Positions 50,688 through 61,200 of a stretch of DNA of 64,000 bases are shown here, in pieces. Source of the stretch: Arcanobacterium sp. (lineage in GTDB: Bacteria; Actinomycetota; Actinomycetes; Actinomycetales; Actinomycetaceae); contig JALELI010000101.1 of assembly GCA_022768785.1 (NCBI GenBank), positions 1-64,000 on the forward strand, written 5' to 3'. Position numbers and translations under genes: made by a program. Below the pieces are notes generated by a model. The model searched no databases and had not been told where the DNA came from. It saw only the letters and a list, made by a program, of their open reading frames with translations. How positions within the stretch are numbered: position 1 is the first letter of the stretch; every line of letters begins with the position of its first letter.

Positions 50688-50746
50688 TTGAGCGCCCGCA
50701 CGGCGATGCCCACGCGGTGGGGCACCACAAACCTGCGGGCGCTCAA
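50688..50746 (-). terminator. Strong hairpin between gdh and gabD
   Basis: Perfect 13-bp inverted repeat ttgagcgcccgca / tgcgggcgctcaa with an inner tgcccac/gtggggca stem. Confidence 0.7.
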
Positions 50747-50770
50747 TTAACTATTCATAACGGCCACTCA

Positions 50771-52024
50771 TCACGGATAGAGCCCACGCATCTTGTGAGC
50801 ATCGAGCACTCGCTCCACAGCCATTGCCCATGCCGCTTCACGAAGCGAGACGCCGTGCTTATCTGCGAAAGCAGCAACATCGCCCCACACCGCCATCATC
50901 GATTTCTCCTGGGCCGTGCGCACTCGATCGAGATCCCAGAAGAAGTTGTCGCGGCTCTGCACCCATTCGTAATAAGACACGAGCACCCCGCCAGAATTCG
51001 CAAGGATATCGGGCACCACCATCACGCCTTTGGCTTTCAGCAGGGCATCACCCTCTGGTGTGGTGGGTCCGTTGGCTCCTTCTACCACCACTTTGGCTTT
51101 CACATCGCCAGCATTCGCACCCGTAAGCACGCTTTCCACCGCAGCTGGTACCACAGCATCTACATCAAGCAGGAGTAGTTTAGCGGCGTCTAGTGGCTCA
51201 GCACCTGGGAAATCCACCACTTTTCCGGTGGCGTCCACGTGCTCACCGAGAGCTTTCACATTAATGCCCTCAGCGTTGTAAATAGCACCAAACACATCTG
51301 AGATGGCCACCACTTTCATGCCTGCCTCATACATAAAGAGCGCGGCATCGCGCCCCACTTTGCCGAAGCCCTGCACTGCTACAGTCGCTTTTGTGATGTC
51401 GTCAACTCCGGCGCGGTTAAGCGCGGCCCGGGTCATCAAGAACACCCCAAGTGATGTGGATTCAGCGCGGCCAAGCGAGCCTCCGAGAGAGACAGGCTTG
51501 CCGGTTACCACTCCTGGAGCTGTGTATCCCACAGCTTGCGAATAGGTATCCATGAACCATGCCATCGTCTGCCCGTCAGTGCCCATATCAGGAGCTGGAA
51601 TATCCACTTCTGGGCCAATCACTGGCAGAATTTCTGATACATAGCGACGTGTGATGCGCTCAATTTCGCCTTTTGAATACTCTGCTGGATCAAAGGCGAT
51701 ACCGCCTTTAGCCCCGCCGTATGGCAGGTTGAGCAGCGCGCACTTCCAGGTCATCAGCATGGCGAGAGCGCGAACCTCATCGAGATTCACACTCTTCGCA
51801 TAGCGAATACCGCCTTTTCCTGGCCCGCGGCTCCAGTTGTGCTGCACACGATAGCCTCTCAGCACTTCAACAGTACCGTTGTCGCGCTTCACCGGAATCG
51901 CAACGGCCACTTCCCGCCGCGGTGTGGCCAGCAGTTCATAATCTTCCTCGGAAAATCCGAGAATTTTCTGAGTATCCCGAAGTTGCTTCTTTGCATCTTC
52001 AAAGGGATTACTGGCTTCGCCCAT
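50771..52024 (-). CDS. gdhA: Glu/Leu/Phe/Val dehydrogenase (glutamate dehydrogenase)
   Basis: GPGKGGIRYAKSVNLDEVRALAMLMTWKCALLNLPYGGAKGGI, VVEGANGPTTPEGD. Confidence 0.92.
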   Translation of the reverse strand: MGEASNPFEDAKKQLRDTQKILGFSEEDYELLATPRREVAVAIPVKRDNGTVEVLRGYRVQHNWSRGPGKGGIRYAKSVNLDEVRALAMLMTWKCALLNLPYGGAKGGIAFDPAEYSKGEIERITRRYVSEILPVIGPEVDIPAPDMGTDGQTMAWFMDTYSQAVGYTAPGVVTGKPVSLGGSLGRAESTSLGVFLMTRAALNRAGVDDITKATVAVQGFGKVGRDAALFMYEAGMKVVAISDVFGAIYNAEGINVKALGEHVDATGKVVDFPGAEPLDAAKLLLLDVDAVVPAAVESVLTGANAGDVKAKVVVEGANGPTTPEGDALLKAKGVMVVPDILANSGGVLVSYYEWVQSRDNFFWDLDRVRTAQEKSMMAVWGDVAAFADKHGVSLREAAWAMAVERVLDAHKMRGLYP

Positions 52025-52027
52025 ATA

Positions 52028-53383
52028 CTATGCCTCCTTCATTATTGTTTCGATCACGCCGAGAGCCTCATCGAGGAGAGCCACCGGCATTGACAGTGGC
52101 GGCAGGAAACGGATCACATTTCCAAACGTGCCACACGTTAAAAGAATCACGCCCTGTTCGTAGGCTTTCTTCTGCAGTGCTTTAGTGAACGCCGCATCTG
52201 GCTTCCCCTGGGCATCAACAAGCTCAATCGCCTGCATCGCCCCACGCCCACGCACATCTCCAATACGCGGATCACTGGCCTGCAGCGCCACAAACCGATC
52301 GTGAATATGCTTGCCGAGCTCATTGGATTTCTCGAGCAAGTTATCCTCTTCAAAAGCTTTGCCCACAGCCAACGCAGCTACACAGGAGAGTGGATTCCCC
52401 CCGTAGGTGCCGCCCAAACCACCAGGCACGCTAGCGTCAAGAATCTCCGCGCGGCCAGTGATCGCCGAGAGCGGGAGCCCGCCAGCGATCCCTTTTGCAG
52501 TGCAGATGATATCGGGCTCGATGCCTTCCCATTCGCACGCAAACATCTTGCCGGTGCGGCCATAGCCAGCTTGCACTTCATCAGCCACGAAAACGATGCC
52601 TTTTTCATGGCACCACTGCACAAGCCGCGGTAAATATCCCTCTGCTGGCACGATAAAACCGCCCTCGCCCTGAATAGGCTCAATCACCAGCGCAGCCACA
52701 TTTTCCGAGCCAACCTGAACTTCTATTTCAGAAACTGTGCGCTCGAATGCCTCTTCACCGCTGAGCCCATCGTGATGCGGATTGGACTGGCTCACTCGGT
52801 AGACATCGGAAGCGAAGGGGCCATACTGCGCTTTATACGGGTGAGATTTCTCAGTCATTGCGAGGGTGAAGTTGGTGCGGCCATGATAAGCCCCCTTGAA
52901 CGCCACCACAGCCGGGCGCCTTGTGTATGCACGAGCGGCCTTTACGGCATTTTCCACAGATTCTGCACCGGAGTTAAACAGTGCTGACCGCTTCTCAAAG
53001 CTGCCCGGAGTGATGCGATTGAGTAACTCGCACACTTCCACATAGCCTTCGTATGGCGTCGTCATAAAACACGTGTGCGTGAAGTTTTGCACTTGATTCT
53101 GCACAGCTTCCACCACCCGCGCATTTGACGCGCCCACAGTGGTGACAGCGATCCCAGAACCGAGATCAATGAAACTGTTTCCATCAATATCCACGAGCAC
53201 ACCACCACCGGCATACTGGGCATAGATCGGATTTTGGGTGGCCACACCAGCACTCACCGCTCGCTTTTTCCGTTCCGCGAGCGCAGCGGATTTCGGGCCG
53301 GGAAGCTCCGTGACGATTCTGCGAACCTGTTCAAAAGCAGGTGCTTGTGTATGCGACATCGTTGTCCTCTCTAGTGATCTCAT
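52028..53383 (-). CDS. gabT: 4-aminobutyrate--2-oxoglutarate transaminase
   Basis: LVDIDGNSFIDLGSGIAVTTVGASN, FVADEVQAGYGRTGKMFA, GLGGTYGGNPLSCVAALAV. Confidence 0.92.
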   Translation of the reverse strand: MRSLERTTMSHTQAPAFEQVRRIVTELPGPKSAALAERKKRAVSAGVATQNPIYAQYAGGGVLVDIDGNSFIDLGSGIAVTTVGASNARVVEAVQNQVQNFTHTCFMTTPYEGYVEVCELLNRITPGSFEKRSALFNSGAESVENAVKAARAYTRRPAVVAFKGAYHGRTNFTLAMTEKSHPYKAQYGPFASDVYRVSQSNPHHDGLSGEEAFERTVSEIEVQVGSENVAALVIEPIQGEGGFIVPAEGYLPRLVQWCHEKGIVFVADEVQAGYGRTGKMFACEWEGIEPDIICTAKGIAGGLPLSAITGRAEILDASVPGGLGGTYGGNPLSCVAALAVGKAFEEDNLLEKSNELGKHIHDRFVALQASDPRIGDVRGRGAMQAIELVDAQGKPDAAFTKALQKKAYEQGVILLTCGTFGNVIRFLPPLSMPVALLDEALGVIETIMKEA

Positions 53384-53444
53384 TCATCACCGCTCAGTGA
53401 CAGCCATCACTGTACGCCTTTAGTCCTAAATTCAAATAGCAACT

Positions 53445-53474
53445 TTGCACAATTTACATAGTTAAATTGTGCAA
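53445..53474. promoter_or_regulatory. Palindromic operator candidate in gabT/PucR-type regulator divergent region
   Basis: Perfect 11-bp arms ttgcacaattt / aaattgtgcaa, 8-nt spacer. Confidence 0.65.
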
Positions 53475-53483
53475 GAATTGAGT

Positions 53484-55076
53484 ATGGCCACTTTAGCGAA
53501 TGTTTTACACAATCCAGAGCTTCATCTCGTGCCCCTGTGGAATCCACATGCAGACCTTTCAGTGCGATGGGGAGCCGTCTCCGATCTCGAAAATCCCACC
53601 CCGTTTCTCGAAGGCGGAGAGCTGTTAATGACCACCAGTGCCGGCAATCCTCGCACCCCTGCTGCGTGGAAAAATTACGTTTCCAGACTCAAAAAAGCCG
53701 GAGTGGCCGCACTCGCTTTCGCCGTGGGTGAGTGGCGCACGGAAGTGCCGAGCGAGCTCATCGCCGCTGCCCGAGAGAGCGATATGAACCTCATTGAAGT
53801 GCCCGAAGACGAACGTTTCGTACATATCTCTCAAGTGCTAGCTCGCATGTTGGAAGACGAATCCAACGCCGCAACCCAACATCTCCAACGCGCCCAGCGG
53901 TCTTTGATCGCCGCCACCAGCCGGCTTGAGCCCACCACAGCACTACTCGGCGCGCTCGCCCGAATCATTGATGGAGCAGTGATGCTGTACGTGGGCGATG
54001 CCCGAATCCACGCTGCCGGAATCACTAGCGCCCGCCCAGTTCCAGATTTCGTGATCGCACAGCTCAAAAAGCAACACCCACGCGGAGAGCGATCTTGGGC
54101 AATAATCGAACCAGAATTCACTGCTATTGGAATGAGTGTGGGGGCTGGAGAAGTGCTTGTGGCCTACACCAAATCGCTCTCCCAGTGGCAGCGTGCGGCG
54201 CTGTCTGACGGCGCTATTTTGCTTGAGAGCGTGCGCGCGCTGGAAAATCAGCAGCGAGAAAACCGCAGAAATCTCTACGCCCGAGCATTCGAACGGCTCA
54301 ACGACGGCGATGTGTTTAGCTGCCGCGCAATTCTTTCCGTGATAGACGGTGAATATACAGTGCCCGAAAAGGTGAGCGCCTTGCATGCTCGCGGGTATCA
54401 CCGCGCCCTCGTGGATCTCGGCGAAGAGCTTGTGCGCCGTCTACACACTCCTTTGCCCGAGAAAATTCATTCTCCACACGCTGAGCACACCGCAGGGCAT
54501 TCTGCCGCATTTTCACAGGAGACTCCTCTACTGCCGCCCACACACTCCACAACCACAGAACCTTTCAGCAGCCTAGATGTGGTGATCCCCGCGAAGAGCG
54601 TTCCGCTGGCCTGTGCCGTGGTGAACGAATCGGGAATACTCGCGGGATTCGGCACGGTGAGCGCCGGAAAATCTGCACACACTGCAGTGATGACGGCCCG
54701 TATCGCAGCTGAAAAAGCCCACCCGGATCGCACTGTGGTGATGTGGAATGAAATCTCCGGCGAAGGGCTGCTGCCGTTGCTCAACAACGAACGCCTATCC
54801 GCCTGGGCTGAAGCCTTTCTAGCGCCGTTAGAGCAACACCCCGAACTCGCACAAGCGCTTGCCGTATTCATCTCCACAAATGGTAACCGCGGCGCAATGG
54901 CCGCAATACTAGGGGTGCACCGCAACACCGTTACCACTCGTATATCCCACATCGAGCGGCTTCTGCATCGCAACCTCGCAGATCCTGCTTCCCGAGTGGA
55001 AGCCTGGGTGGCCTTGCGCTCACAAGCTGGATTTGCCGATTCAATCCGCGAATTTGGCTCACTTTCCGCAATGTGA
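53484..55076 (+). CDS. PucR-family transcriptional regulator
   Basis: N-terminal PucR-like domain (LHLVPLWNPHADLSVRWGAVSDLENPTPFLEGGELLMTT) and C-terminal PucR HTH (NGNRGAMAAILGVHRNTVTTRISHIERLLHRNLADPASRVEAWVALR). Confidence 0.92.
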   Translation: MATLANVLHNPELHLVPLWNPHADLSVRWGAVSDLENPTPFLEGGELLMTTSAGNPRTPAAWKNYVSRLKKAGVAALAFAVGEWRTEVPSELIAAARESDMNLIEVPEDERFVHISQVLARMLEDESNAATQHLQRAQRSLIAATSRLEPTTALLGALARIIDGAVMLYVGDARIHAAGITSARPVPDFVIAQLKKQHPRGERSWAIIEPEFTAIGMSVGAGEVLVAYTKSLSQWQRAALSDGAILLESVRALENQQRENRRNLYARAFERLNDGDVFSCRAILSVIDGEYTVPEKVSALHARGYHRALVDLGEELVRRLHTPLPEKIHSPHAEHTAGHSAAFSQETPLLPPTHSTTTEPFSSLDVVIPAKSVPLACAVVNESGILAGFGTVSAGKSAHTAVMTARIAAEKAHPDRTVVMWNEISGEGLLPLLNNERLSAWAEAFLAPLEQHPELAQALAVFISTNGNRGAMAAILGVHRNTVTTRISHIERLLHRNLADPASRVEAWVALRSQAGFADSIREFGSLSAM

Positions 55077-55112
55077 TCTCGGCACTTTCTTCTTCCAGCC
55101 CTCGTATTTCTT

Positions 55113-55233
55113 TATATATCTCACAGAGTGCCCTCTATATATCTCGCAAAGTGCCCCGCGCTAGGGCATAATCCACTTTACGGAGCCGCGCATAGCCATA
55201 GCCCGTGATGCCCCCGCGCTAGGGCATAATCCA
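55113..55233. repeat. Two direct-repeat pairs upstream of MFS gene
   Basis: tatatatctcacagagtgccc (55113) / tatatatctcgcaaagtgccc (55136); exact 22-mer ccccgcgctagggcataatcca at 55154-55175 and 55212-55233. Confidence 0.9.
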
Positions 55234-55323
55234 GATCTGTGTGCGGCGATGATACGCCAATACCGCCCGCATATCGCACACACTTTTCCCTCAGCTCACG
55301 CACAATGCGATAATGGTTCAGCT

Positions 55324-56625
55324 ATGAACACTCCCTCTGCGTCCCATTCTGAACACCGCCCCACACATCGCCAATCACTCACCGTTTTTATATGCGCTCT
55401 CAGCGTGTATGTACTTGCTATAGCTGCGCGCACTTCTCTTGGCATGACCGGCGTTACAGCCCTAGAGCGTTTTCACACTGACGCCACTGGCTTAGCTTTT
55501 TTCTCTACCCTGCAGCTGTTTGTGTATGGCGGAGCTCAAATCCCCATGGGAATCGCACTAGACCGCTTTGGCCCGCGCCGAATGCTCACCATCGGAGCCG
55601 TCATGGTGGCATGCGCACAGGCGGGAATGGCGCTTGCCCCCAGCTATGGGTGGGCCCTAGCGGTGCGGGCGCTCCTAGGAGCAGGAGATGCCACTGCCTT
55701 TATCTCTGTGCTGCGGCTCCTGCCATCATGGTTTTCCCCGCGCTTCGTGCCTCTACTCACACAAATTGCTTCACTCGCAGGAATGCTCGGGCAGCTCATT
55801 TCGGCGTATCCATTTCTCGCAGCCATACAAATTTTCGGCTGGCAGCCAACTTTTCTAGCTATGGCAGCACTTGGAGTAGGCACCGCTGCTATTAGCTCTC
55901 TGGGAGTGGCCAATTTTCCACACGAACGTCAGCTGCATTCTGCCGATACACCGCACTCTTCTAGCACCCCTTGGCATATCGGGGGCAAGCTGCGCTCTAT
56001 GTGGCATAACCCCTGGGTATGGTATGGATTTTTCACACATTGGAGCACCTCAGGCCTCACCATGGTATTCACGTTGCTGTGGGGCGTGCCGCTGCTCACC
56101 GAGGGAATGCATCTGAGCTCTGCCACAGCATCAGCACTCATTGCCCTCATCGTATTCGGAAACGCCATCTCGGGCCTAGCCCTTGGGAAACTCTCAGCCA
56201 GCCACCCGCATGCGCGTTTCTCCGTGATCGTAGCGGCCCACGCCGCCCTCATGGGCGCATGGGTCTTGCTGCTGAGCCACCCGCAGCCACCGCACGAAGG
56301 GTGGGCCTTACTCTTAGTAGCAGTGATTTCTGTGGTGGGCATGGTGTCTATGTATGCATTCGACCTCGTGAGGGTTGGCACTCCCGCACAACACTTAGGA
56401 GTGGCTCTCGGCGCTGTCAATATGGGTGGTTTTTTATGTGCCCTTATCAGCGTGCTAGCAATCGGAGAGATTCTCGATCTTCTCGCGCCCAACGGCGCGT
56501 GGGATTGGGCCACTATGCGTGCGGCCTGTGCAGTGCAGGCCGCACCCTGGATAATTGGCCTCATCGGCGTACTCATCGCAGATCAAGTATGCCGCCGCAC
56601 TGCGCAGTACGCGGCAATGCGCTAG
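55324..56625 (+). CDS. MFS transporter
   Basis: 12-TM pattern; GIALDRFGPRRMLTIGAVMVA between TM2 and TM3. Confidence 0.9.
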   Translation: MNTPSASHSEHRPTHRQSLTVFICALSVYVLAIAARTSLGMTGVTALERFHTDATGLAFFSTLQLFVYGGAQIPMGIALDRFGPRRMLTIGAVMVACAQAGMALAPSYGWALAVRALLGAGDATAFISVLRLLPSWFSPRFVPLLTQIASLAGMLGQLISAYPFLAAIQIFGWQPTFLAMAALGVGTAAISSLGVANFPHERQLHSADTPHSSSTPWHIGGKLRSMWHNPWVWYGFFTHWSTSGLTMVFTLLWGVPLLTEGMHLSSATASALIALIVFGNAISGLALGKLSASHPHARFSVIVAAHAALMGAWVLLLSHPQPPHEGWALLLVAVISVVGMVSMYAFDLVRVGTPAQHLGVALGAVNMGGFLCALISVLAIGEILDLLAPNGAWDWATMRAACAVQAAPWIIGLIGVLIADQVCRRTAQYAAMR

Positions 56626-56718
56626 CTCGCACACCGCAATATGCTCAGCTAGCACAGCCAAAATATGCAGCGAATGGCTCCTGCTGCCCACTCACCTCAG
56701 CTAGTTACACCCACAGTA

Positions 56719-56757
56719 CAGCTCACTATGCATGCAATATTCTGCAATAGTGAGCTG
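56719..56757. terminator. Terminator between convergent MFS and gltD
   Basis: Perfect 11-bp inverted repeat cagctcactat / atagtgagctg. Confidence 0.6.
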
Positions 56758-56788
56758 CCGCCGCAGTGCCCAGCACAGGCCTGTGCGC

Positions 56789-58255
56789 TCACACAGCCAA
56801 CTGCCGCTCCTGCGGCCCAATAGGGCGAGGCAATTTAGAACGGCCGGCCAAGAATTGATCCACCCCATGCGCACAAGAACGCCCTTCAGAGATGGCCCAC
56901 ACAATCAAACTCTGGCCTCGCCCGCAATCTCCACATGCAAACACCCCGGGCACATTCGTGGCGTAGTGCTCATCACGCACGATATTGCCACGCCCATCGA
57001 GTTCCAGCCCGAGCTCGTCGATTACGCCGTGGCGCTCCGGCCCTAAAAAGCCCATCGCCAGCAGGCACAACTGCGCCGGAATTTCCCGTTCGGTGCCCAC
57101 AACAGGGCGGAATCCGCCATCGCAGAATTCCACTTCCACGATTTCCAGGCCCGCTAGATTGCCAGCATTATCACCAATAAACCGTTGCGTATTCACTGAA
57201 TAGAGCTTTTCTCCGCCCTCTTCATCAGCCGATGAGAGCTTAAAGAGCTTCGGATACGTGGGCCACGGCTGGCTAGCGGGCCGCTCCAGCGGCGGCTCAG
57301 GCATGATCTCCAAGGAGACAACTGATCGCGCCCCTTGCCGCAGCGCAGTTCCAATACAGTCGGCTCCGGTGTCTCCCCCACCGATCACCACCACATCTTT
57401 CCCTGTGGCCACAATCTGCTCGCTCACTTCTTCACCACGGGCCGCACGATTGGCTTCAGGCAGATATTCCATCGCTTGATAGATACCGCGCAACTCCCGC
57501 CCCGGCACCTGCAAATCTCGAGGTTCTTTAGCTCCTGTGGCCACCACTACTGCTTCAAACATCTCGCTGAGCTCGCGAGCGCTAATATCCACACCGATTT
57601 CAGTGCCTGGCTTAAACTGTGTGCCCTCTAGCACCATCTGTTTGAGGCGCCGATCGAGCACAGATTTTTCCATCTTGAATTCTGGAATCCCATAGCGTAG
57701 CAAACCGCCAATCGCATCGTCGCGTTCATACACCACCACTGTGTGCCCTGCGCGAGTGAGCTGCTGTGCCGCTGCGAGGCCGGCCGGCCCAGAGCCAATC
57801 ACCGCCACAGTTTTAGAGGTGTGCCACTCTGGCTGTTGCGGCACCACGCGCAGATCGTCCCAGCCTTTATCAATAATAGATACTTCCACATTTTTAATCG
57901 TCACTGGATCGCGGCTGATCCCCACCACGCATGCCATTTCGCACGGTGCTGGGCACAGCCGGCCAGTAAACTCTGGAAAATTATTTGTGGCGTGTAGGCG
58001 CTCCAAAGCCGCCTGCCATTCACCGCGCCACACCAGATCATTCCACTCTGGAATCAGATTCCCCAGCGGGCACCCATTATGGCAAAACGGAATCCCGCAA
58101 TCCATGCATCGGCTCGCCTGATCCGTGATAATAGGTAACAGCGTTTTCCCCACAGCATCGGGGTAAACTTCACGCCAATCATGCACTCGTTCGGCCGGAG
58201 GCCGCTTTGTTGCCACTTCACGCGGCACCTTGATAAATCCAGTTGGATCAGCCAC
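56789..58255 (-). CDS. gltD: Glutamate synthase small subunit
   Basis: [68 protein letters not shown]. Confidence 0.95.
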   Translation of the reverse strand: MADPTGFIKVPREVATKRPPAERVHDWREVYPDAVGKTLLPIITDQASRCMDCGIPFCHNGCPLGNLIPEWNDLVWRGEWQAALERLHATNNFPEFTGRLCPAPCEMACVVGISRDPVTIKNVEVSIIDKGWDDLRVVPQQPEWHTSKTVAVIGSGPAGLAAAQQLTRAGHTVVVYERDDAIGGLLRYGIPEFKMEKSVLDRRLKQMVLEGTQFKPGTEIGVDISARELSEMFEAVVVATGAKEPRDLQVPGRELRGIYQAMEYLPEANRAARGEEVSEQIVATGKDVVVIGGGDTGADCIGTALRQGARSVVSLEIMPEPPLERPASQPWPTYPKLFKLSSADEEGGEKLYSVNTQRFIGDNAGNLAGLEIVEVEFCDGGFRPVVGTEREIPAQLCLLAMGFLGPERHGVIDELGLELDGRGNIVRDEHYATNVPGVFACGDCGRGQSLIVWAISEGRSCAHGVDQFLAGRSKLPRPIGPQERQLAV

Positions 58256-61200
58256 GAGCCACCTCCATTATCCGTTCCGTAACTTCTACTTCACTCAAAC
58301 CTGCTGCCTCAGCCTGGCGCTTGGCATCGAGAATCCGCGCATAATCACGTGGCATCACTTTGAGGAACCGCTGTGTAAATTCTGTGCCAGCTCCAAGCTG
58401 TAGCAGCTCCCGAGCGCGTTCCGATCCAGTTTCTTGCTCGTAGTCGCTCAGAATCTCCCGCAATTCCTCAGCATCGGCGTCATCTAACACCACCGCATCA
58501 ACAAGCTGTGTATTGAGCTTGGTAGGATCCAAATCCAGTATGTAGGCATACCCGCCGCTCATACCTGCAGCGAGATTTCTGCCGGTGGGCCCGAGAATCA
58601 CGGCGCACCCGCCAGTCATATATTCGAGGCCATGATCCCCTACGCCTTCCACCACGGCAGTAGCGCCAGAATTACGCACCGCAAAACGTTCACCTGCCTG
58701 GCCATGCACATAGATTTTGCCGCTGGTGGCACCATATCCCACCACATTGCCAGCGATAATTTGCTCTGCAGGCACAAAAGGAGCATCAGCAGCGGGATTA
58801 ACGATCACCACTCCGCCAGAGAGCCCTTTAGCGCAGTAATCGTTAGTGTCGCCCACGAGCCTCAGGGTGATGCCGCGCGGCACAAACGCACCAAAACTCT
58901 GGCCTCCCGTGCCCACAAGTGTGAAATCAATCGTGCCATCTGCGAAGCCCGCACCCTGGGTGGCGAGAGTGACGGCGTTACCGAGCATTGCTCCCACCGA
59001 GCGATCTACGTTGCGCACGGTGAGCGTTTCCACCACTTTGCGGCCATTCACCAGCGCTGGCTGCGCTAAATCAATCAGCTCATTATCCAGGCTTTCTTCC
59101 AGGCCGTGATCTTGCTGCGTGGCATGATGCAGCTCGGTGTTAAACTCCGGCTGCGTTTGCGTGAGCAGTGGCTCCAAATCAATTCCCCGAGTTTTCCAAT
59201 TGCCCACTGCCTCATCAATGGCTAATGAATCCACATGCCCCACAGCTTCAGCGATAGAGCGAAAACCTAACTGCGCTAGAATCTCACGCACTTCTTGCGC
59301 AATGAAGTGGAAGAAATTCACCACATATTCCGGTTTGCCCGCAAACTTCTGGCGCAGCTGCGGATTTTGAGTGGCCACCCCAACCGGGCACGTGTCTTTA
59401 TGGCACACACGCATCATCACGCAACCCATCGTCACCAGCGCTGTGGTGGCAAAACCGAACTCTTCAGCACCAAGCAGCGCAGCGATCACCACATCACGGC
59501 CAGTTTTGAGCTGGCCATCACACTGCACCACAATGCGATCTCGCAGACCATTGAGCAACAACGTCTGCTGAGTCTCCGCTAAGCCAAGCTCCCAAGGCGC
59601 CCCAGCGTGTTTGATCGAATTCAACGGAGCTGCTCCGGTGCCGCCGTCATGCCCAGAAATCAGCACCACATCGGCTTTAGCTTTCGCCACTCCCGCAGCT
59701 ACTGTGCCCACGCCCACTTCACTCACGAGCTTCACATGCACTCGTGCTTTCGGATTTGCGCACTTCAAATCATGAACTAGCTGCTTAAGATCTTCAATCG
59801 AATAAATATCGTGATGTGGCGGTGGAGATATCAGGCCAATGCCAGTGGTGGAATGGCGAGTTTTAGCAATCCACGGATACACTTTACGGCCCGGCAAATG
59901 CCCACCCTCGCCAGGTTTAGCTCCCTGTGCCATTTTAATCTGCAGATCGGTGGCATAGGTGAGGTATTCACTGGTCACCCCGAAGCGCCCAGACGCCACT
60001 TGTTTAATCGCGCTGCAGCGTTCTGGATCGTGCAAACGCTCGGGATCTTCGCCACCCTCACCCGTATTGGAGCGCGCATGAATCATATTCATGGCCTTAG
60101 CAAGCGTTTCATGAGCTTCCATCGAGATAGAACCATAGCTCATCGCTCCGGTGGAGAAGCGCTGCACAATGCTTTCTACCGGCTCCACTTCCGCAAGCGA
60201 AATAGGCTGGCGGCCAGTGAGTGCCGCACTCTTAAATTTCAACATAGAGCGCAGCGTCATAATCCGTGAAGAATTCGCGTTAATTAATGCAGAATACTTC
60301 TTAAATTGCTCATAGGAATTGGTGCGAGTGGCCTGCTGCAAGCGAAACACCGATGCCGGATCAAACAAGTGCTGTTCACCCTCGCGGCGCCACTGGTATT
60401 CACCACCGGTTTCCAACGTGCGGTGCGCCAACGGAATGCCATCATCGGGATAAGCCTGTAAATGCCGCGCGTGAATGCCAGCAGCGATCTCATCGAGCCC
60501 AACGCCGCCGATACGGCTCGCCGTACCCGTGAAATAACGCTCCACAAGCGCTTGCGAGAGGCCCACTGCTTCAAAAATCTGAGCGCCGCTGTAAGAAGCC
60601 ACTGTAGACACTCCCATTTTGCTCATAATGGAGAGCACCCCTTTTTCCAGGGCCTGAATCACATTGCGGATAGCCATTTCGGGGGCTACGTGCACATAGC
60701 TTTCACGCCGCGCCAGATCCTCTGCGCTCTCAAAGAGCAGATAGGGGTTAATCGCAGAAGCTCCATACGCTAAGAGCAATGCCACATGATGCACTTCACG
60801 CACATCACCAGCTTCTACCACCAGGCCCACTTGCGTGCGAGTTTTTTCACGCACCAGATGATGATGAATAGCTGCAGTGAGCAGCAGCGATGGAATCGGA
60901 GCGAGATCAGCTTTGCCATGGCGATCTGAGAGCACAATCGTGCAAGCCCCACCACGCACTGCCGCGCTCACCTCTTGGCAGAGCTCATCGAGCTTATTCT
61001 CCAGAGCGCGCCGGCCTCCGTTTACTTTGTATAACCCACGAATCACGTGCGTGGAAAATCCGGGAATAGAGCCATCACGATCCATGCGCACAATCTTTGC
61101 GAGCTGTTCCGAATCCACAATTGGCCCGTTCATCACGATCTGCCGCGCAGATTCTGGAGCGGGGTCGAGAAGATTGCGCTCTCGCCCAATTGTGCAGGTG

